From an uncultured Bacteroidota bacterium (lineage in GTDB: Bacteria > Bacteroidota > Bacteroidia > Chitinophagales > Chitinophagaceae): a DNA stretch of 64,000 bases. Below are positions 9,812 through 17,201 of this stretch, piece by piece (within the stretch, counting starts at the first letter, position 1; each line of letters opens with the position of its first letter). The stretch is taken from contig CAIYLW010000084.1 of the NCBI GenBank assembly GCA_903927185.1, positions 1 to 64,000 of the forward strand. The letters run 5' to 3'. Both the position numbers and the translations under genes were made by a program. The notes under the pieces are model-generated. The model worked only from the letters and a program-made list of their open reading frames with translations, was not told the origin of the DNA and did not search any database.

Positions 9812-10330
9812 ATGAAAAAACTACTATTTATTTTTTTAACCATCATTGGTTTACAGGGATTTGTAACTGCGCAACAACGTTATGCAGTAATTGATACAAA
9901 ATATATCTTAGATAAAATTCCTGAGTACAAAGATGCCGATAAACGATTGCAATCGATTAGCCAGCAATGGCAAAAGGAAATTGATGATCGTCAGGAACTG
10001 CTGGATAAAATGTATAAGAATTACGAGGCTGAGCAGTTTATGCTAACCGATGAGCTGAAAAAGAAGCGAGAGGATGAATTATTTGTTAAGGAAAAGGAAG
10101 TTCGCGATCTGCAAAAAAGACGTTTTGGATATGAGGGCGACCTCTTTAAAGAGCGCCAACGTTTAGTTAAACCAATACAGGACAAGGTGTACAATGCCAT
10201 TCAGAAACTGGCTTTGGCAAGGTCTTATGATTTTGTACTGGATAAAAGTGAAGGAATTACCATTATATTTGCCGACCCGAAACTGGATAAGAGTGATGAA
10301 TTGCTTAAGGAAATGGGGATTAAATTTTAA
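9812..10330 (+). CDS. OmpH/Skp family periplasmic chaperone (first copy)
   Basis: The 172-residue protein has a cleavable signal peptide (MKKLLFIFLTIIG...VTAQ) and the family start after it (RYAVIDTKYILDKIPEY). A long charged helical region at about 45-125 is predicted to form the coiled-coil tentacles of Skp. It ends with a strand-rich segment (YDFVLDKSEGITIIFADP). Skp-type chaperones hold unfolded outer-membrane proteins in the periplasm. It starts 19 bases after bamA and is followed 27 bases later by a paralogue, so the three form one unit. Confidence 0.9.
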   Translation: MKKLLFIFLTIIGLQGFVTAQQRYAVIDTKYILDKIPEYKDADKRLQSISQQWQKEIDDRQELLDKMYKNYEAEQFMLTDELKKKREDELFVKEKEVRDLQKRRFGYEGDLFKERQRLVKPIQDKVYNAIQKLALARSYDFVLDKSEGITIIFADPKLDKSDELLKEMGIKF

Positions 10331-10357
10331 ACAACTATCAATTATAAATTCACTAAA

Positions 10358-10966
10358 ATGAAGAAAGTATTATTTGTGTGTGTGGCTGTTATAGCTAGCC
10401 TTTTATTTACTAATCACACCAATGCTCAAACCAAAATTGGAACTTTTGACGAAGAGAGTGTATTAGGTTTGATGCCAGATATCGATAAAGTAACCGCAGC
10501 TTTACAAAGCTATGCAAAGGATTCTTTACAGGTAGATTATGAATATAAAGTAACTGAATTCAATCGCAGGGATAGCATCTTTAAAAAAGATTCAGCTGCT
10601 ATGCCAGCAAGAGCTAGAGAGCAAGCTGTTAAAGAATTAAATCAAATCAAATACCAATTAATTAATTGGCAGCAATATCAACAACAAGCTGTTCAAGCAA
10701 AACAAGAAGAGCTGTTGGTTCCCTTCAAGCAAAAAATTTATGCTACTTTGGAGAAGATCATTCGCGAGCAAAAATATTCTCATATTTTCCGCAGCGATGC
10801 TTTGTTAAAGTCTCCAATTGGAGATAACTTATCTATCAAAGTTGCTCAAGAATTGAAGCTAAACTTGCCTAAAGAAGTTATTGAAGAATTGAAAAGTCAA
10901 GGTATTGCAGTTCCAGCAGGTACCACAGCAGCTCCAGCTACTAAGCCAGCTCCTAAAAAAGGATAA
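10358..10966 (+). CDS. OmpH/Skp family periplasmic chaperone (second copy)
   Basis: This is a paralogue of the preceding gene: 202 residues, signal peptide ending near NAQ (residue 24), the start motif KIGTFDEESVLGLMPD, and a Gln/Lys-rich coiled-coil core at 60-130. It differs by a C-terminal extension rich in Ala, Pro, Thr and Lys (ending APATKPAPKKG), probably disordered. The pair may hetero-oligomerise, but that is inference. A strong terminator hairpin follows at 10989-11013. Confidence 0.88.
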   Translation: MKKVLFVCVAVIASLLFTNHTNAQTKIGTFDEESVLGLMPDIDKVTAALQSYAKDSLQVDYEYKVTEFNRRDSIFKKDSAAMPARAREQAVKELNQIKYQLINWQQYQQQAVQAKQEELLVPFKQKIYATLEKIIREQKYSHIFRSDALLKSPIGDNLSIKVAQELKLNLPKEVIEELKSQGIAVPAGTTAAPATKPAPKKG

Positions 10967-10988
10967 TTAATTCCATAAATATTTTTTA

Positions 10989-11020
10989 GAACCCCATCCA
11001 TGCGATGGGGTTCTTAATTT
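10989..11020 (+). terminator. intrinsic terminator after the bamA-ompH unit
   Basis: A perfect 10-base-pair stem (GAACCCCATC at 10989-10998, GATGGGGTTC at 11004-11013) with loop CATGC is followed by TTAATTTT. It closes the bamA-ompH-ompH unit 7 bases before the murI start codon context. Confidence 0.85.
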
Positions 11021-11026
11021 TGTTAT

Positions 11027-11848
11027 ATGAAGAAGACAGCAATTGGTGTTTTTGATAGCGGTTATGGTGGCTTAACTATACTTAAAGAAATCGTAAAACA
11101 ATTACCCGAATACGATTATATCTATTTAGGTGATAACGCCCGTGCGCCCTACGGCACCAGATCTTTCGATACCGTTTATCAATATACCTTGCAATGCGTT
11201 GAATGGTTTTTTGAACAGGGTTGTGAATTGGTAATTTTAGCCTGTAATACGGCATCTGCAAAAGCCCTAAGAAGCATACAGCAAAAGGATTTGCCCAAGT
11301 TGGGTGCGAATAAAAGGGTATTAGGTGTTATAAGGCCCAGTACAGAAATTATTGGTAACTTTTCTAAAACAGGTTCTATTGGTATTCTGGGAACTACAGG
11401 AACTGTATTAAGTGAAAGTTATCCCATAGAAATTCATAAATTTTTTCCTGAGATCAAAGTATTTCAACAAGCTTGTCCGATGTGGGTTCCATTAATTGAA
11501 AATGGTGCATTCGATAGCCCGGGTGCAGATTATTTTATAAAACAATACATAGATGAATTATTGGCACAATCTGCCGAAATTGATACGATTTTGCTTGCCT
11601 GTACCCATTATCCCATTTTAATAGATAAAATAAAACAACATTCGCCAGCTGGAATTGAATTGGTGTCGCAAGGAGGTATCGTAGCCAAAAGTTTAGCGCA
11701 ATATCTTGATAATCATCAGAGTATGTCAAAAATGATCAGCAAAACAGGCAGCCTTCAATTTTTTACAACCGATTCTGCAACTGATTTTGATAATCATGCG
11801 AGTCTGTTTTTTGGGAAGGAAGTTAAATCGGAACATATTTTTCTCTGA
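11027..11848 (+). CDS. murI: glutamate racemase
   Basis: MurI makes D-glutamate for peptidoglycan. The 273-residue protein has the N-terminal GVFDSGYGGLT (Asp10, Ser11), the first catalytic cysteine in LACNTASA (Cys73) and the second in LACTHYP (Cys192, with His194). Both proton donors are therefore intact. Its length is normal. It begins 13 bases after the terminator of the chaperone genes. The TTTTG of the rpmH promoter begins 4 bases after its stop codon. Confidence 0.97.
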   Translation: MKKTAIGVFDSGYGGLTILKEIVKQLPEYDYIYLGDNARAPYGTRSFDTVYQYTLQCVEWFFEQGCELVILACNTASAKALRSIQQKDLPKLGANKRVLGVIRPSTEIIGNFSKTGSIGILGTTGTVLSESYPIEIHKFFPEIKVFQQACPMWVPLIENGAFDSPGADYFIKQYIDELLAQSAEIDTILLACTHYPILIDKIKQHSPAGIELVSQGGIVAKSLAQYLDNHQSMSKMISKTGSLQFFTTDSATDFDNHASLFFGKEVKSEHIFL

Positions 11849-11851
11849 TTC

Positions 11852-11883
11852 TTTTGCCTTTTGGTGTACAATCCTTACCTTCG
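11852..11883 (+). promoter_or_regulatory. predicted rpmH promoter
   Basis: TTTTG at 11852-11856 and TACCTTCG at 11876-11883 are 19 bases apart. The octamer and spacing equal those of the site at 5114-5143. This leaves a leader of about 75 bases before rpmH, plausible for a ribosomal protein gene. Confidence 0.5.
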
Positions 11884-11963
11884 CCGTCCTTTCACAAGCA
11901 GCAGTATGGTGACTGCAGGCATGAAACGAAACAATATTACCGGGTTAGTAAAAAAACGATAAA

Positions 11964-12119
11964 ATGAAACGTACATTCCAACCACACAAACGTCGTCGTA
12001 AAACCGTTCACGGTTTTCGTAAGCGTATGGAGTCTGCAAATGGCCGCAAGGTATTAGCAAGCCGCAGAGCGAAAGGCCGCAAGAAACTTTCTGTTTCTAG
12101 CGAGAAAGGATTAAAATAA
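11964..12119 (+). CDS. rpmH: 50S ribosomal protein L34
   Basis: A 51-residue, very basic protein begins [13 protein letters not shown] and contains HGFRKRM and the [11 protein letters not shown] tail, all diagnostic of L34. It stands ahead of rnpA and yidD, the usual order. Its usual partner dnaA is not upstream here; murI takes that place. A strong terminator lies between it and rnpA, so rnpA expression must rely on read-through or its own promoter. Confidence 0.97.
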   Translation: MKRTFQPHKRRRKTVHGFRKRMESANGRKVLASRRAKGRKKLSVSSEKGLK

Positions 12120-12149
12120 TTACTCGGCAAGACCGCATAAAATATTTAG

Positions 12150-12181
12150 CCTCATTCCAAGTTCTTGGGATGAGGTTTTTT
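12150..12181 (+). terminator. intrinsic terminator or attenuator between rpmH and rnpA
   Basis: An 11-base-pair stem (CCTCATTCCAA at 12150-12160, TTGGGATGAGG at 12165-12175, one T-G pair) with loop GTTC is followed by six Ts. It sits 20 bases before the rnpA start, so it may limit rnpA expression relative to L34. Confidence 0.85.
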
Positions 12182-12194
12182 AGTTTTGTATAAC

Positions 12195-12590
12195 ATGGCA
12201 GCAAAAACATTTACCTATTCAGGACCTGAAAAACTAAAAAGCAGAAAACTGCTCAATCAAGTTTTTGCAGAAGGAAAATCTTTGAATGTTTTTCCTTTAA
12301 AGATTACCTATACCACTAAAGAAAAGGTAGGTTCTAGCATTGCGCAGATAGGAGTTGGGGTAAGCTCCAGACACTTTAAAAAAGCAGTTGATCGAAATCG
12401 TGTAAAACGATTACTTCGTGAATCGTATCGTTTGCAAAAATTTAGTTTATTAGAATTGCTTCCTGAAAAAAAACAATTGAGTGTTTTTATATTATTTGTA
12501 GGGAAAGGAATCAGCGATACTTCTTTGATACCCGAAAAGATGCAATTGATTTTACAGAAACTAGGAAACAGTTTTCAAAATAAAGTGTGA
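12195..12590 (+). CDS. rnpA: ribonuclease P protein component
   Basis: RnpA is the protein cofactor of RNase P, which trims the 5' ends of tRNAs. I use the ATG at 12195 ([10 protein letters not shown], 131 residues); the TTG three codons earlier lies almost in the terminator tail. The family signature [13 protein letters not shown] is present, as is the basic N-terminal [16 protein letters not shown]. It is followed after one base by yidD. Confidence 0.95.
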   Translation: MAAKTFTYSGPEKLKSRKLLNQVFAEGKSLNVFPLKITYTTKEKVGSSIAQIGVGVSSRHFKKAVDRNRVKRLLRESYRLQKFSLLELLPEKKQLSVFILFVGKGISDTSLIPEKMQLILQKLGNSFQNKV

Positions 12591-12591
12591 C

Positions 12592-12834
12592 ATGGGAAAA
12601 ATCCTTTCGCTATTCAAGCAAATATTAATCCTTCCATTTATCATACTCATCCGTTTTTATCAATGGGTAATTTCACCTGCATTAGGTCCTAAGTGCAGGT
12701 TCACTCCAACTTGTTCGCAGTATACCGCAGAGGCTTTGAAAAAGCACGGACTTGTTAAAGGTTTTTTATTGTCAGTAAAAAGAATCAGTAAATGCAGACC
12801 AGGCGGTGACCATGGTTATGATCCTGTTCCTTAA
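12592..12834 (+). CDS. yidD: membrane protein insertion efficiency factor YidD
   Basis: The 80-residue protein has an N-terminal amphipathic/hydrophobic helix ([19 protein letters not shown]), the conserved [11 protein letters not shown] block and the C-terminal [13 protein letters not shown]. These are the family hallmarks. YidD helps YidC-dependent membrane insertion, but yidC is not nearby. It converges with a lipoprotein gene, leaving a 2-base gap between stops. Confidence 0.96.
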   Translation: MGKILSLFKQILILPFIILIRFYQWVISPALGPKCRFTPTCSQYTAEALKKHGLVKGFLLSVKRISKCRPGGDHGYDPVP

Positions 12835-12836
12835 GT

Positions 12837-13442
12837 TTATTTATTCGGAATAGCTACTTTGGTAAAGCCTTCCAATTTAGAAATGGTCTCTCTAATTTCG
12901 TGGATACTATAAAATCGATACACTTCAGGTTCTTTGCCATCAACTCTTTCAGCAGTTGTCATCTGATGAAAAGGGCCAACAATAATGGCCTCTAAATTAT
13001 CGGTAATTTTTATAGCTTGATTTGGAAGAATAAAAAAGTTATGATTTGCAGTACTGATATTTTTTGCTTCAGTTAATTGATGCAATGAATCGATTTTTAT
13101 TTTCAATTCATCCTGTGTAATAATATCTTTCTGCAATTTTGGACTTACATAGTTTTGCTTACTTCCAATAATTGTATCGTTTTTGATATTGATAATATAC
13201 AATCCATTTTCTTTAAAACTGATAGCGGCATCTCCTGTTGGCCCGTTTAATTTTAATGCTACTTCGGCGCTTGAGATATTAATTATTTTTTCTTCGTGTC
13301 CTTTGCCATCTTTAGCTGAAATGGTATTTGCAGCTTCATCATATTGAGCAGGGCCTTTGCTCATAATATAAATTCGTTTATTATTTCCAGCGCAAGAAGA
13401 GAGCAAAACAAAAGCGATTAAAATGGTAACAATATTTCTCAT
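12837..13442 (-). CDS. lipoprotein of unknown function
   Basis: The 201-residue protein begins with a lipoprotein signal (VLLSSCAGN, lipid-carrying Cys17 by the lipobox). The remainder is soluble and strand-rich, with repeated short segments like SFKENGLYIINIKNDTI and LEAIIVGPFHQM. I do not recognise a family. It is transcribed leftward towards yidD, and sodA lies upstream beyond a terminator, so it appears to be a single-gene unit. Confidence 0.7.
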   Translation of the reverse strand: MRNIVTILIAFVLLSSCAGNNKRIYIMSKGPAQYDEAANTISAKDGKGHEEKIINISSAEVALKLNGPTGDAAISFKENGLYIINIKNDTIIGSKQNYVSPKLQKDIITQDELKIKIDSLHQLTEAKNISTANHNFFILPNQAIKITDNLEAIIVGPFHQMTTAERVDGKEPEVYRFYSIHEIRETISKLEGFTKVAIPNK

Positions 13443-13459
13443 AAGGGTTATTTAAAAAA

Positions 13460-13489
13460 AATCCCGTGAAGCAAATGATTCACGGGATT
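13460..13489 (-). terminator. intrinsic terminator of sodA
   Basis: An 11-base-pair perfect stem (AATCCCGTGAA at 13460-13470, TTCACGGGATT at 13479-13489) is followed on the minus strand by a run of Ts. It ends sodA transcription just before the lipoprotein gene. Confidence 0.9.
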
Positions 13490-13512
13490 AAAACTAATTC
13501 TTTTATTATAGA

Positions 13513-14118
13513 TTAAACTGCTGCAGCAAAACGCTCAGCAACTTTTGACCAGTTAACTACATTCCAGAAAGCAGCTAAATAATCTGCCCTACGGTTTTGA
13601 TATTTTAAATAGTAGGCGTGCTCCCAAACGTCTGCGCCTAAAATTGGATGTCCTTTTACATCAGCTACATCCATCAATGGATTATCCTGATTAGGAGTAG
13701 AAGAAACTTCTAATTTGCCATCCTTAACAATCAACCAGGCCCAACCGCTACCGAAGCGAGTCATACCTGCTGCAGCAAATTTTTCTTTGAATGCATCGAA
13801 AGATCCGAAAGCTGCTGTAATAGCATCAGCTAATGCACCAGTAGGAGTTCCGCCTGCATGGGGAGCTAAACTTTCCCAGAAGAAAGTATGGTTCCAATGT
13901 CCGCCACCGTTGTTACGAACTGCCGGGCTTATTGTTCCTGCAACAGCAACTAATTCAGCCAAAGTCTTGCCTTCATTAGGAGTACCTGCAACAGCTTTAT
14001 TTAAATTATCAACATAAGCCTGATGGTGTTTACCATGATGAATCTGCATGGTCAGTGTATCGATATGTGGTTCCAATGCTTCGTGTGCGTAGGGTAAAGG
14101 TGCTAATGTAAATGACAT
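13513..14118 (-). CDS. sodA: superoxide dismutase, Fe/Mn family (Mn-like)
   Basis: The enzyme converts superoxide to oxygen and hydrogen peroxide. All metal ligands are visible in the 201-residue protein: His27 (QIHHGKHH), His77 ([11 protein letters not shown]), Asp163 and His167 (DVWEHAYY). The second-sphere Gln144 in NQDNPL and the GGGH segment favour the manganese type over iron, though cambialistic use is possible. There is no signal peptide, so it is cytoplasmic. A TAAATTTG box lies 26-33 bases upstream of the start. Confidence 0.95.
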   Translation of the reverse strand: MSFTLAPLPYAHEALEPHIDTLTMQIHHGKHHQAYVDNLNKAVAGTPNEGKTLAELVAVAGTISPAVRNNGGGHWNHTFFWESLAPHAGGTPTGALADAITAAFGSFDAFKEKFAAAGMTRFGSGWAWLIVKDGKLEVSSTPNQDNPLMDVADVKGHPILGADVWEHAYYLKYQNRRADYLAAFWNVVNWSKVAERFAAAV

Positions 14119-14143
14119 AATATTTTTTTAAAGTGATGAGTTA

Positions 14144-14151
14144 CAAATTTA
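14144..14151 (-). promoter_or_regulatory. possible -7 element of sodA
   Basis: The minus strand reads TAAATTTG here, a perfect match to TAnnTTTG, 26 bases before the sodA start. I see no TTTG at the expected upstream distance, so this is a partial promoter call only. Confidence 0.35.
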
Positions 14152-14207
14152 GCTTCTTAATTCATATCTATTCTTACATAAGTCAATTGTTTCTGAACTC
14201 GAAAATT

Positions 14208-14425
14208 ATTAACCCCAGCTTTCAAGCTGGGGGATAGATGATGGAGAAGGAATAGGGCTTTAGCCCTTACGCTGTGAGGTCTACTAGGTGGACGACTTAT
14301 CACTCTCTGGATGCATCTACTGTTAGTGCTAAAGCCCAATATCATCAGGTATCCCAAGCCCCTAGGCTGAAGCCTAGGGTTAATATAAGTTTTGAGATTT
14401 CCTAGCAAGACTGAAGCCAGGGTTA
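14208..14425. repeat. REP-like palindromic element in a gene-free 310-base gap
   Basis: The gap between sodA and tadA holds no credible gene. It contains a cluster of GC-rich palindromes in AT-rich surroundings: CCCCAGCTT-TC-AAGCTGGGG (14213-14232), GGGCT-TT-AGCCC (14255-14266), an inverted partner GTGCTAAAGCCC (14327-14338), and CCCTAGGCT-GA-AGCCTAGGG (14360-14379). The outer borders ATTAACCC (14208-14215) and GGGTTAAT (14377-14384) are an 8-base inverted repeat. A degenerate half copy (CTGAAGCCAGGGTTAA) starts at 14411. The core recurs at 42821. Such sets resemble REP elements mobilised by RAYT transposases. Confidence 0.65.
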
Positions 14426-14429
14426 ACGA

Positions 14430-14876
14430 TTATCTTTTATTTCTAAAAAAGCTCTGAATCATAAAAGCACAATCGGCTTCCAGGATTCCATGGGTTATCT
14501 GCGTTTTGGCGGGGAAGGGTCCAGGTTCTTTGGTAAGGTGGAGGTATCCATTTTTTGTATCGGATGCACCATAAACGATTCTTCTGATCTTGCCCCAATA
14601 AATGGCACCAGCACACATCAAACAAGGCTCTAGGGTTATATAAAGCGTTGCTTCGGGTAAGTATTTAGATCCAAGGAGGTTGAAAGCTGAAGTGATAGCT
14701 AATATTTCTGCATGAGCAGTTGCATCGTTCAACAATTCTACTTGATTATGTCCTCGTGCAATGATTTTATTATTCATTACCACAACAGCACCAACTGGAA
14801 CTTCATCTGCATCATAAGCTTTCAGCGCTTCTTTCAGCGCTTCTTGCATAAAATAGGTATCATCAATTTCAAGCAT
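14430..14876 (-). CDS. tadA: tRNA-specific adenosine deaminase-type nucleoside deaminase
   Basis: TadA converts adenosine 34 to inosine in tRNA-Arg. From the ATG at 14876 the product is 148 residues with the zinc and catalytic motifs HAE (55-57) and PCLMCAG (Cys85, Cys88). The upstream in-frame ATG at 14921 would add 15 hydrophobic residues atypical of the family, so I reject it. TadA and guanine deaminases share these motifs; TadA is preferred on length and the EVPVGAVVV start. It is followed by the repeat element and sodA. Confidence 0.85.
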   Translation of the reverse strand: MLEIDDTYFMQEALKEALKAYDADEVPVGAVVVMNNKIIARGHNQVELLNDATAHAEILAITSAFNLLGSKYLPEATLYITLEPCLMCAGAIYWGKIRRIVYGASDTKNGYLHLTKEPGPFPAKTQITHGILEADCAFMIQSFFRNKR

Positions 14877-14887
14877 GTTGCTAAGAT

Positions 14888-14925
14888 AAGTGAAAAGTGA
14901 AAAGTCAAAATTCAAAAGCAATGTG
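14888..14925. repeat. A-rich AAAAGT(G/C) tract
   Basis: The plus strand reads a run of near-repeats (AAGTGAAAAGTGAAAAGTCA, then AAATTCAAAAG). Similar tracts occur at 23122-23156, 23216-23238 and 30859-30888, always between genes. Confidence 0.5.
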
Positions 14926-14933
14926 AAAAAATA

Positions 14934-14963
14934 AAAGAGCCACCTTTTTGGAGGCAGCTCTTT
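14934..14963 (-). terminator. intrinsic terminator of the leftward sugar operon
   Basis: AAAGAGC (14934-14940) pairs with GCTCTTT (14957-14963), with an inner GC-rich imperfect stem, and a T-rich tail follows on the minus strand. It closes the Gfo/Idh/MocA - TIM barrel - cytochrome - DUF1080 run. Confidence 0.75.
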
Positions 14964-14981
14964 AAAAAATACTATTTAATC

Positions 14982-15686
14982 TTATAATTTTTTAATCTTG
15001 ATATCTTTGAACCATACTTCATTTCCATGATCCTGTAATCCGATATGACCATTGAAAACCTTTGCGAAATCGGGCATGTCTTTGAATTTGCTTCCTGCTA
15101 TTAATTTCTTCCAACTATCATCACCAACCGTTGTTGAAACTACAGTAACACCATTTAAAAGTAAATCCAACTTTCCTTTATTGCTGATAATTTCCACTTG
15201 GTTCCATTCACCTACTGCTTTTACTACCCCTTCTTTACCTGCAATTAAATCATACAAATTGCCGGCGCGGTGTTTTAAAATTTTTCCATCTGGATGACCA
15301 TCATTATCTAGCACTTGCATCTCAGGGCCGGTAAACCAGATTTGCTTATATTTTGCAGGATCATCTTGTATAAAAAATATAACACCACTGTTACCATTCT
15401 TAGAAATTTTCCAATCTAGTTTTAAATCAAAATTTTCAAAACCTTCATTGGTAACAAGATCTCCAGCACTCAACCCTTTTCCAGCATCTAGATGGATACT
15501 TCCATCTTCCACTTTCCAGGCTTCTCCCGCAGTTAGTTTGCCATAGCTATGCCAGCCCTTGGTAGTTTTTCCATCAAATAAAGAAATCCATCCTTTCTGA
15601 TTTTCAGTGGATTTTTCTGATTTTTTTACGTTGCCACCAGTTATGATTGCAAACGAAACAAGACTGTAAAGGAGTATTGATTGCAT
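14982..15686 (-). CDS. DUF1080 / 3-keto-disaccharide hydrolase family protein
   Basis: The 234-residue protein has a signal peptide (N-terminal ~18 residues, SILLYSLVSFAIITGG) and one family domain with the hallmark GWISLFDGKTTKGWHSYG near 33-50 and HIGLQDHGNEVWFKDIKIKKL-like C-terminal strands. The fold is a concanavalin-like jelly roll. Members have been linked to cleavage of 3-keto-glycosides, hence the Pfam name for PF06439. It lies 6 bases after a cytochrome c lipoprotein gene and next to a GMC dehydrogenase set, which supports a role in 3-keto-sugar catabolism (inference). The site of action is periplasm or outer surface. Confidence 0.88.
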   Translation of the reverse strand: MQSILLYSLVSFAIITGGNVKKSEKSTENQKGWISLFDGKTTKGWHSYGKLTAGEAWKVEDGSIHLDAGKGLSAGDLVTNEGFENFDLKLDWKISKNGNSGVIFFIQDDPAKYKQIWFTGPEMQVLDNDGHPDGKILKHRAGNLYDLIAGKEGVVKAVGEWNQVEIISNKGKLDLLLNGVTVVSTTVGDDSWKKLIAGSKFKDMPDFAKVFNGHIGLQDHGNEVWFKDIKIKKL

Positions 15687-15692
15687 ATTGAT

Positions 15693-16088
15693 TTATTTAC
15701 GAAGTAATAAAATATATTTTGCTAAAGCTTTAGCATCTGCTTCCGCAAGTGTAGCATGAGGCGTCATTGGAATTTGACCCCAAACACCAGTTCCACCTTT
15801 GATGATTTTACTTGCCAACATGGCTACGTTAGCATCATTATTTTCGTACTTAGCTGCAACGTCTTTATACGCGGGCCCAATTAATTTCGAATCTGTTTTA
15901 TGACAAGTTAAACAATCAGACTTAGCAATTAATTCAACTCCTTTTTGATAATCAGGATTAGAACTTAAATCATTTGCAGGAGCAGCAGCAACCGCTGGTG
16001 CATCTGTTGTTTTGTTATCACTTGCTTTGTTACTGCTACATGCGCCAATAAACACCAACAGTGCAATGGCTACTAAATACTTTTTCAA
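15693..16088 (-). CDS. c-type cytochrome lipoprotein
   Basis: The 131-residue protein has a lipoprotein signal with lipidated Cys17 (VFIGAC). An Ala/Pro/Thr-rich linker follows (20-45), then one class I cytochrome c domain with CLTCH at 59-63 and a likely axial Met108 in IPMTPH. It ends in a helix ALAKYILLLRK. It should carry electrons at the periplasmic face of the membrane. Its place in an operon with sugar enzymes suggests it accepts electrons from the GMC sugar dehydrogenase encoded across the divergent promoter (inference). Confidence 0.92.
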   Translation of the reverse strand: MKKYLVAIALLVFIGACSSNKASDNKTTDAPAVAAAPANDLSSNPDYQKGVELIAKSDCLTCHKTDSKLIGPAYKDVAAKYENNDANVAMLASKIIKGGTGVWGQIPMTPHATLAEADAKALAKYILLLRK

Positions 16089-16125
16089 TGCTATTAAATT
16101 TTTATTGATTAAAAAGATAAAGTTA

Positions 16126-17181
16126 TTAATGAATTCCTAGAATACGGCGATTAAATTCTTCGTCTGAACCCGTATTAGCAAAATCATCGAATGCCTTTTC
16201 AGTTACTTTAATGATGTTGTTTTTAATAAATACCGCACCTTCTGCTGCACCCACTTCTGGATGTTTGATGGCGCATTCCCACTCCATTACAGCCCAACCT
16301 TTATAATTGTAAGCAGCTAGTTTACTGAAGATAGATTTGAAGTCAACTTGTCCATCTCCCAGAGAGCGGAAGCGACCAGCACGATCAACCCATCCTTGGT
16401 ATCCGCCATAAACACCTTGTTTACCTGTTGGATTAAATTCAGCATCTTTTACGTGGAACATTTTAATACGCTCGTGATAAAAATCGATGTATGCTAAATA
16501 ATCTAAACATTGTAACACAAAATGCGATGGGTCGTATAATAGGTTTGCGCGTTTGTGGTTGTTTACTTTTTCTAAGAACATTTCAAAACTCACACCATCA
16601 TGCAAGTCTTCACCAGGATGTATTTCATAACATAAATCAACTCCCTGTGCATCGAACTCATTTAAAATAGGAGTCCATCTTTTACCCAATTCTGTAAATC
16701 CAGTATCCACTAATCCTGCTGGACGTTGTGGCCATGGATAAACCGTATGCCATAATAATGCACCACTAAAAGTTGCACAAGCATCCAATCCTAAATTCTG
16801 TGAAGCCTTTGCTGCATACATTAATTGTTGAACAGCCCATTCGGTTCTTGCTTTTGGATTATTACGAACTTCTTCAGGAGCAAATCCGTCGAACAATGCA
16901 TCATACGCCGGATTCACTGCTACTAATTGTCCTTGTAAATGAGTAGATAGTTCCGTGATTTCCATTCCTGCTGCATTAACTATGTCTTTGATTTCATCAG
17001 CATATGTTTTACTTTCTGCTGCTTTTTTCAGATCGATACAACGTGGATCCCAGGCTGGAATTTGCACGCCTACAAAACCTAAACTCTTAGCCCAGGCACA
17101 AATAGTATCGAGTCTATTAAATGGTGCAGTGTCGCCCATAAACTGAGCTAGAAATATAGCCGGACCTTTTATATTAGTCAT
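16126..17181 (-). CDS. sugar phosphate isomerase/epimerase (TIM barrel)
   Basis: The 351-residue protein matches the xylose isomerase-like TIM-barrel superfamily. Metal-binding blocks appear in order: CYEIHPGEDLHDG, LLYDPSHFVLQ, FHVKDAEF and WAVMEWECAIK. There is no signal peptide, so it is cytoplasmic. Proteins of this type are regular neighbours of Gfo/Idh/MocA oxidoreductases in sugar and inositol pathways, and here the oxidoreductase gene is 20 bases upstream. The precise substrate is unknown; a keto-sugar isomerisation or lyase step fits the locus. Confidence 0.85.
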   Translation of the reverse strand: MTNIKGPAIFLAQFMGDTAPFNRLDTICAWAKSLGFVGVQIPAWDPRCIDLKKAAESKTYADEIKDIVNAAGMEITELSTHLQGQLVAVNPAYDALFDGFAPEEVRNNPKARTEWAVQQLMYAAKASQNLGLDACATFSGALLWHTVYPWPQRPAGLVDTGFTELGKRWTPILNEFDAQGVDLCYEIHPGEDLHDGVSFEMFLEKVNNHKRANLLYDPSHFVLQCLDYLAYIDFYHERIKMFHVKDAEFNPTGKQGVYGGYQGWVDRAGRFRSLGDGQVDFKSIFSKLAAYNYKGWAVMEWECAIKHPEVGAAEGAVFIKNNIIKVTEKAFDDFANTGSDEEFNRRILGIH

Positions 17182-17201
17182 GATGATTGATTATAGTTTT
17201 A

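Noticed and set aside
13715..14017. 100-codon plus-strand frame within sodA
   Set aside because: It is the mirror of an intact sodA reading frame with all ligands present; no independent evidence for translation.
14157..14408. Open frame of 83 codons on the minus strand in the sodA-tadA gap
   Set aside because: It follows the palindromes of the repeat element, has no family motif, and its composition comes from the repeats.
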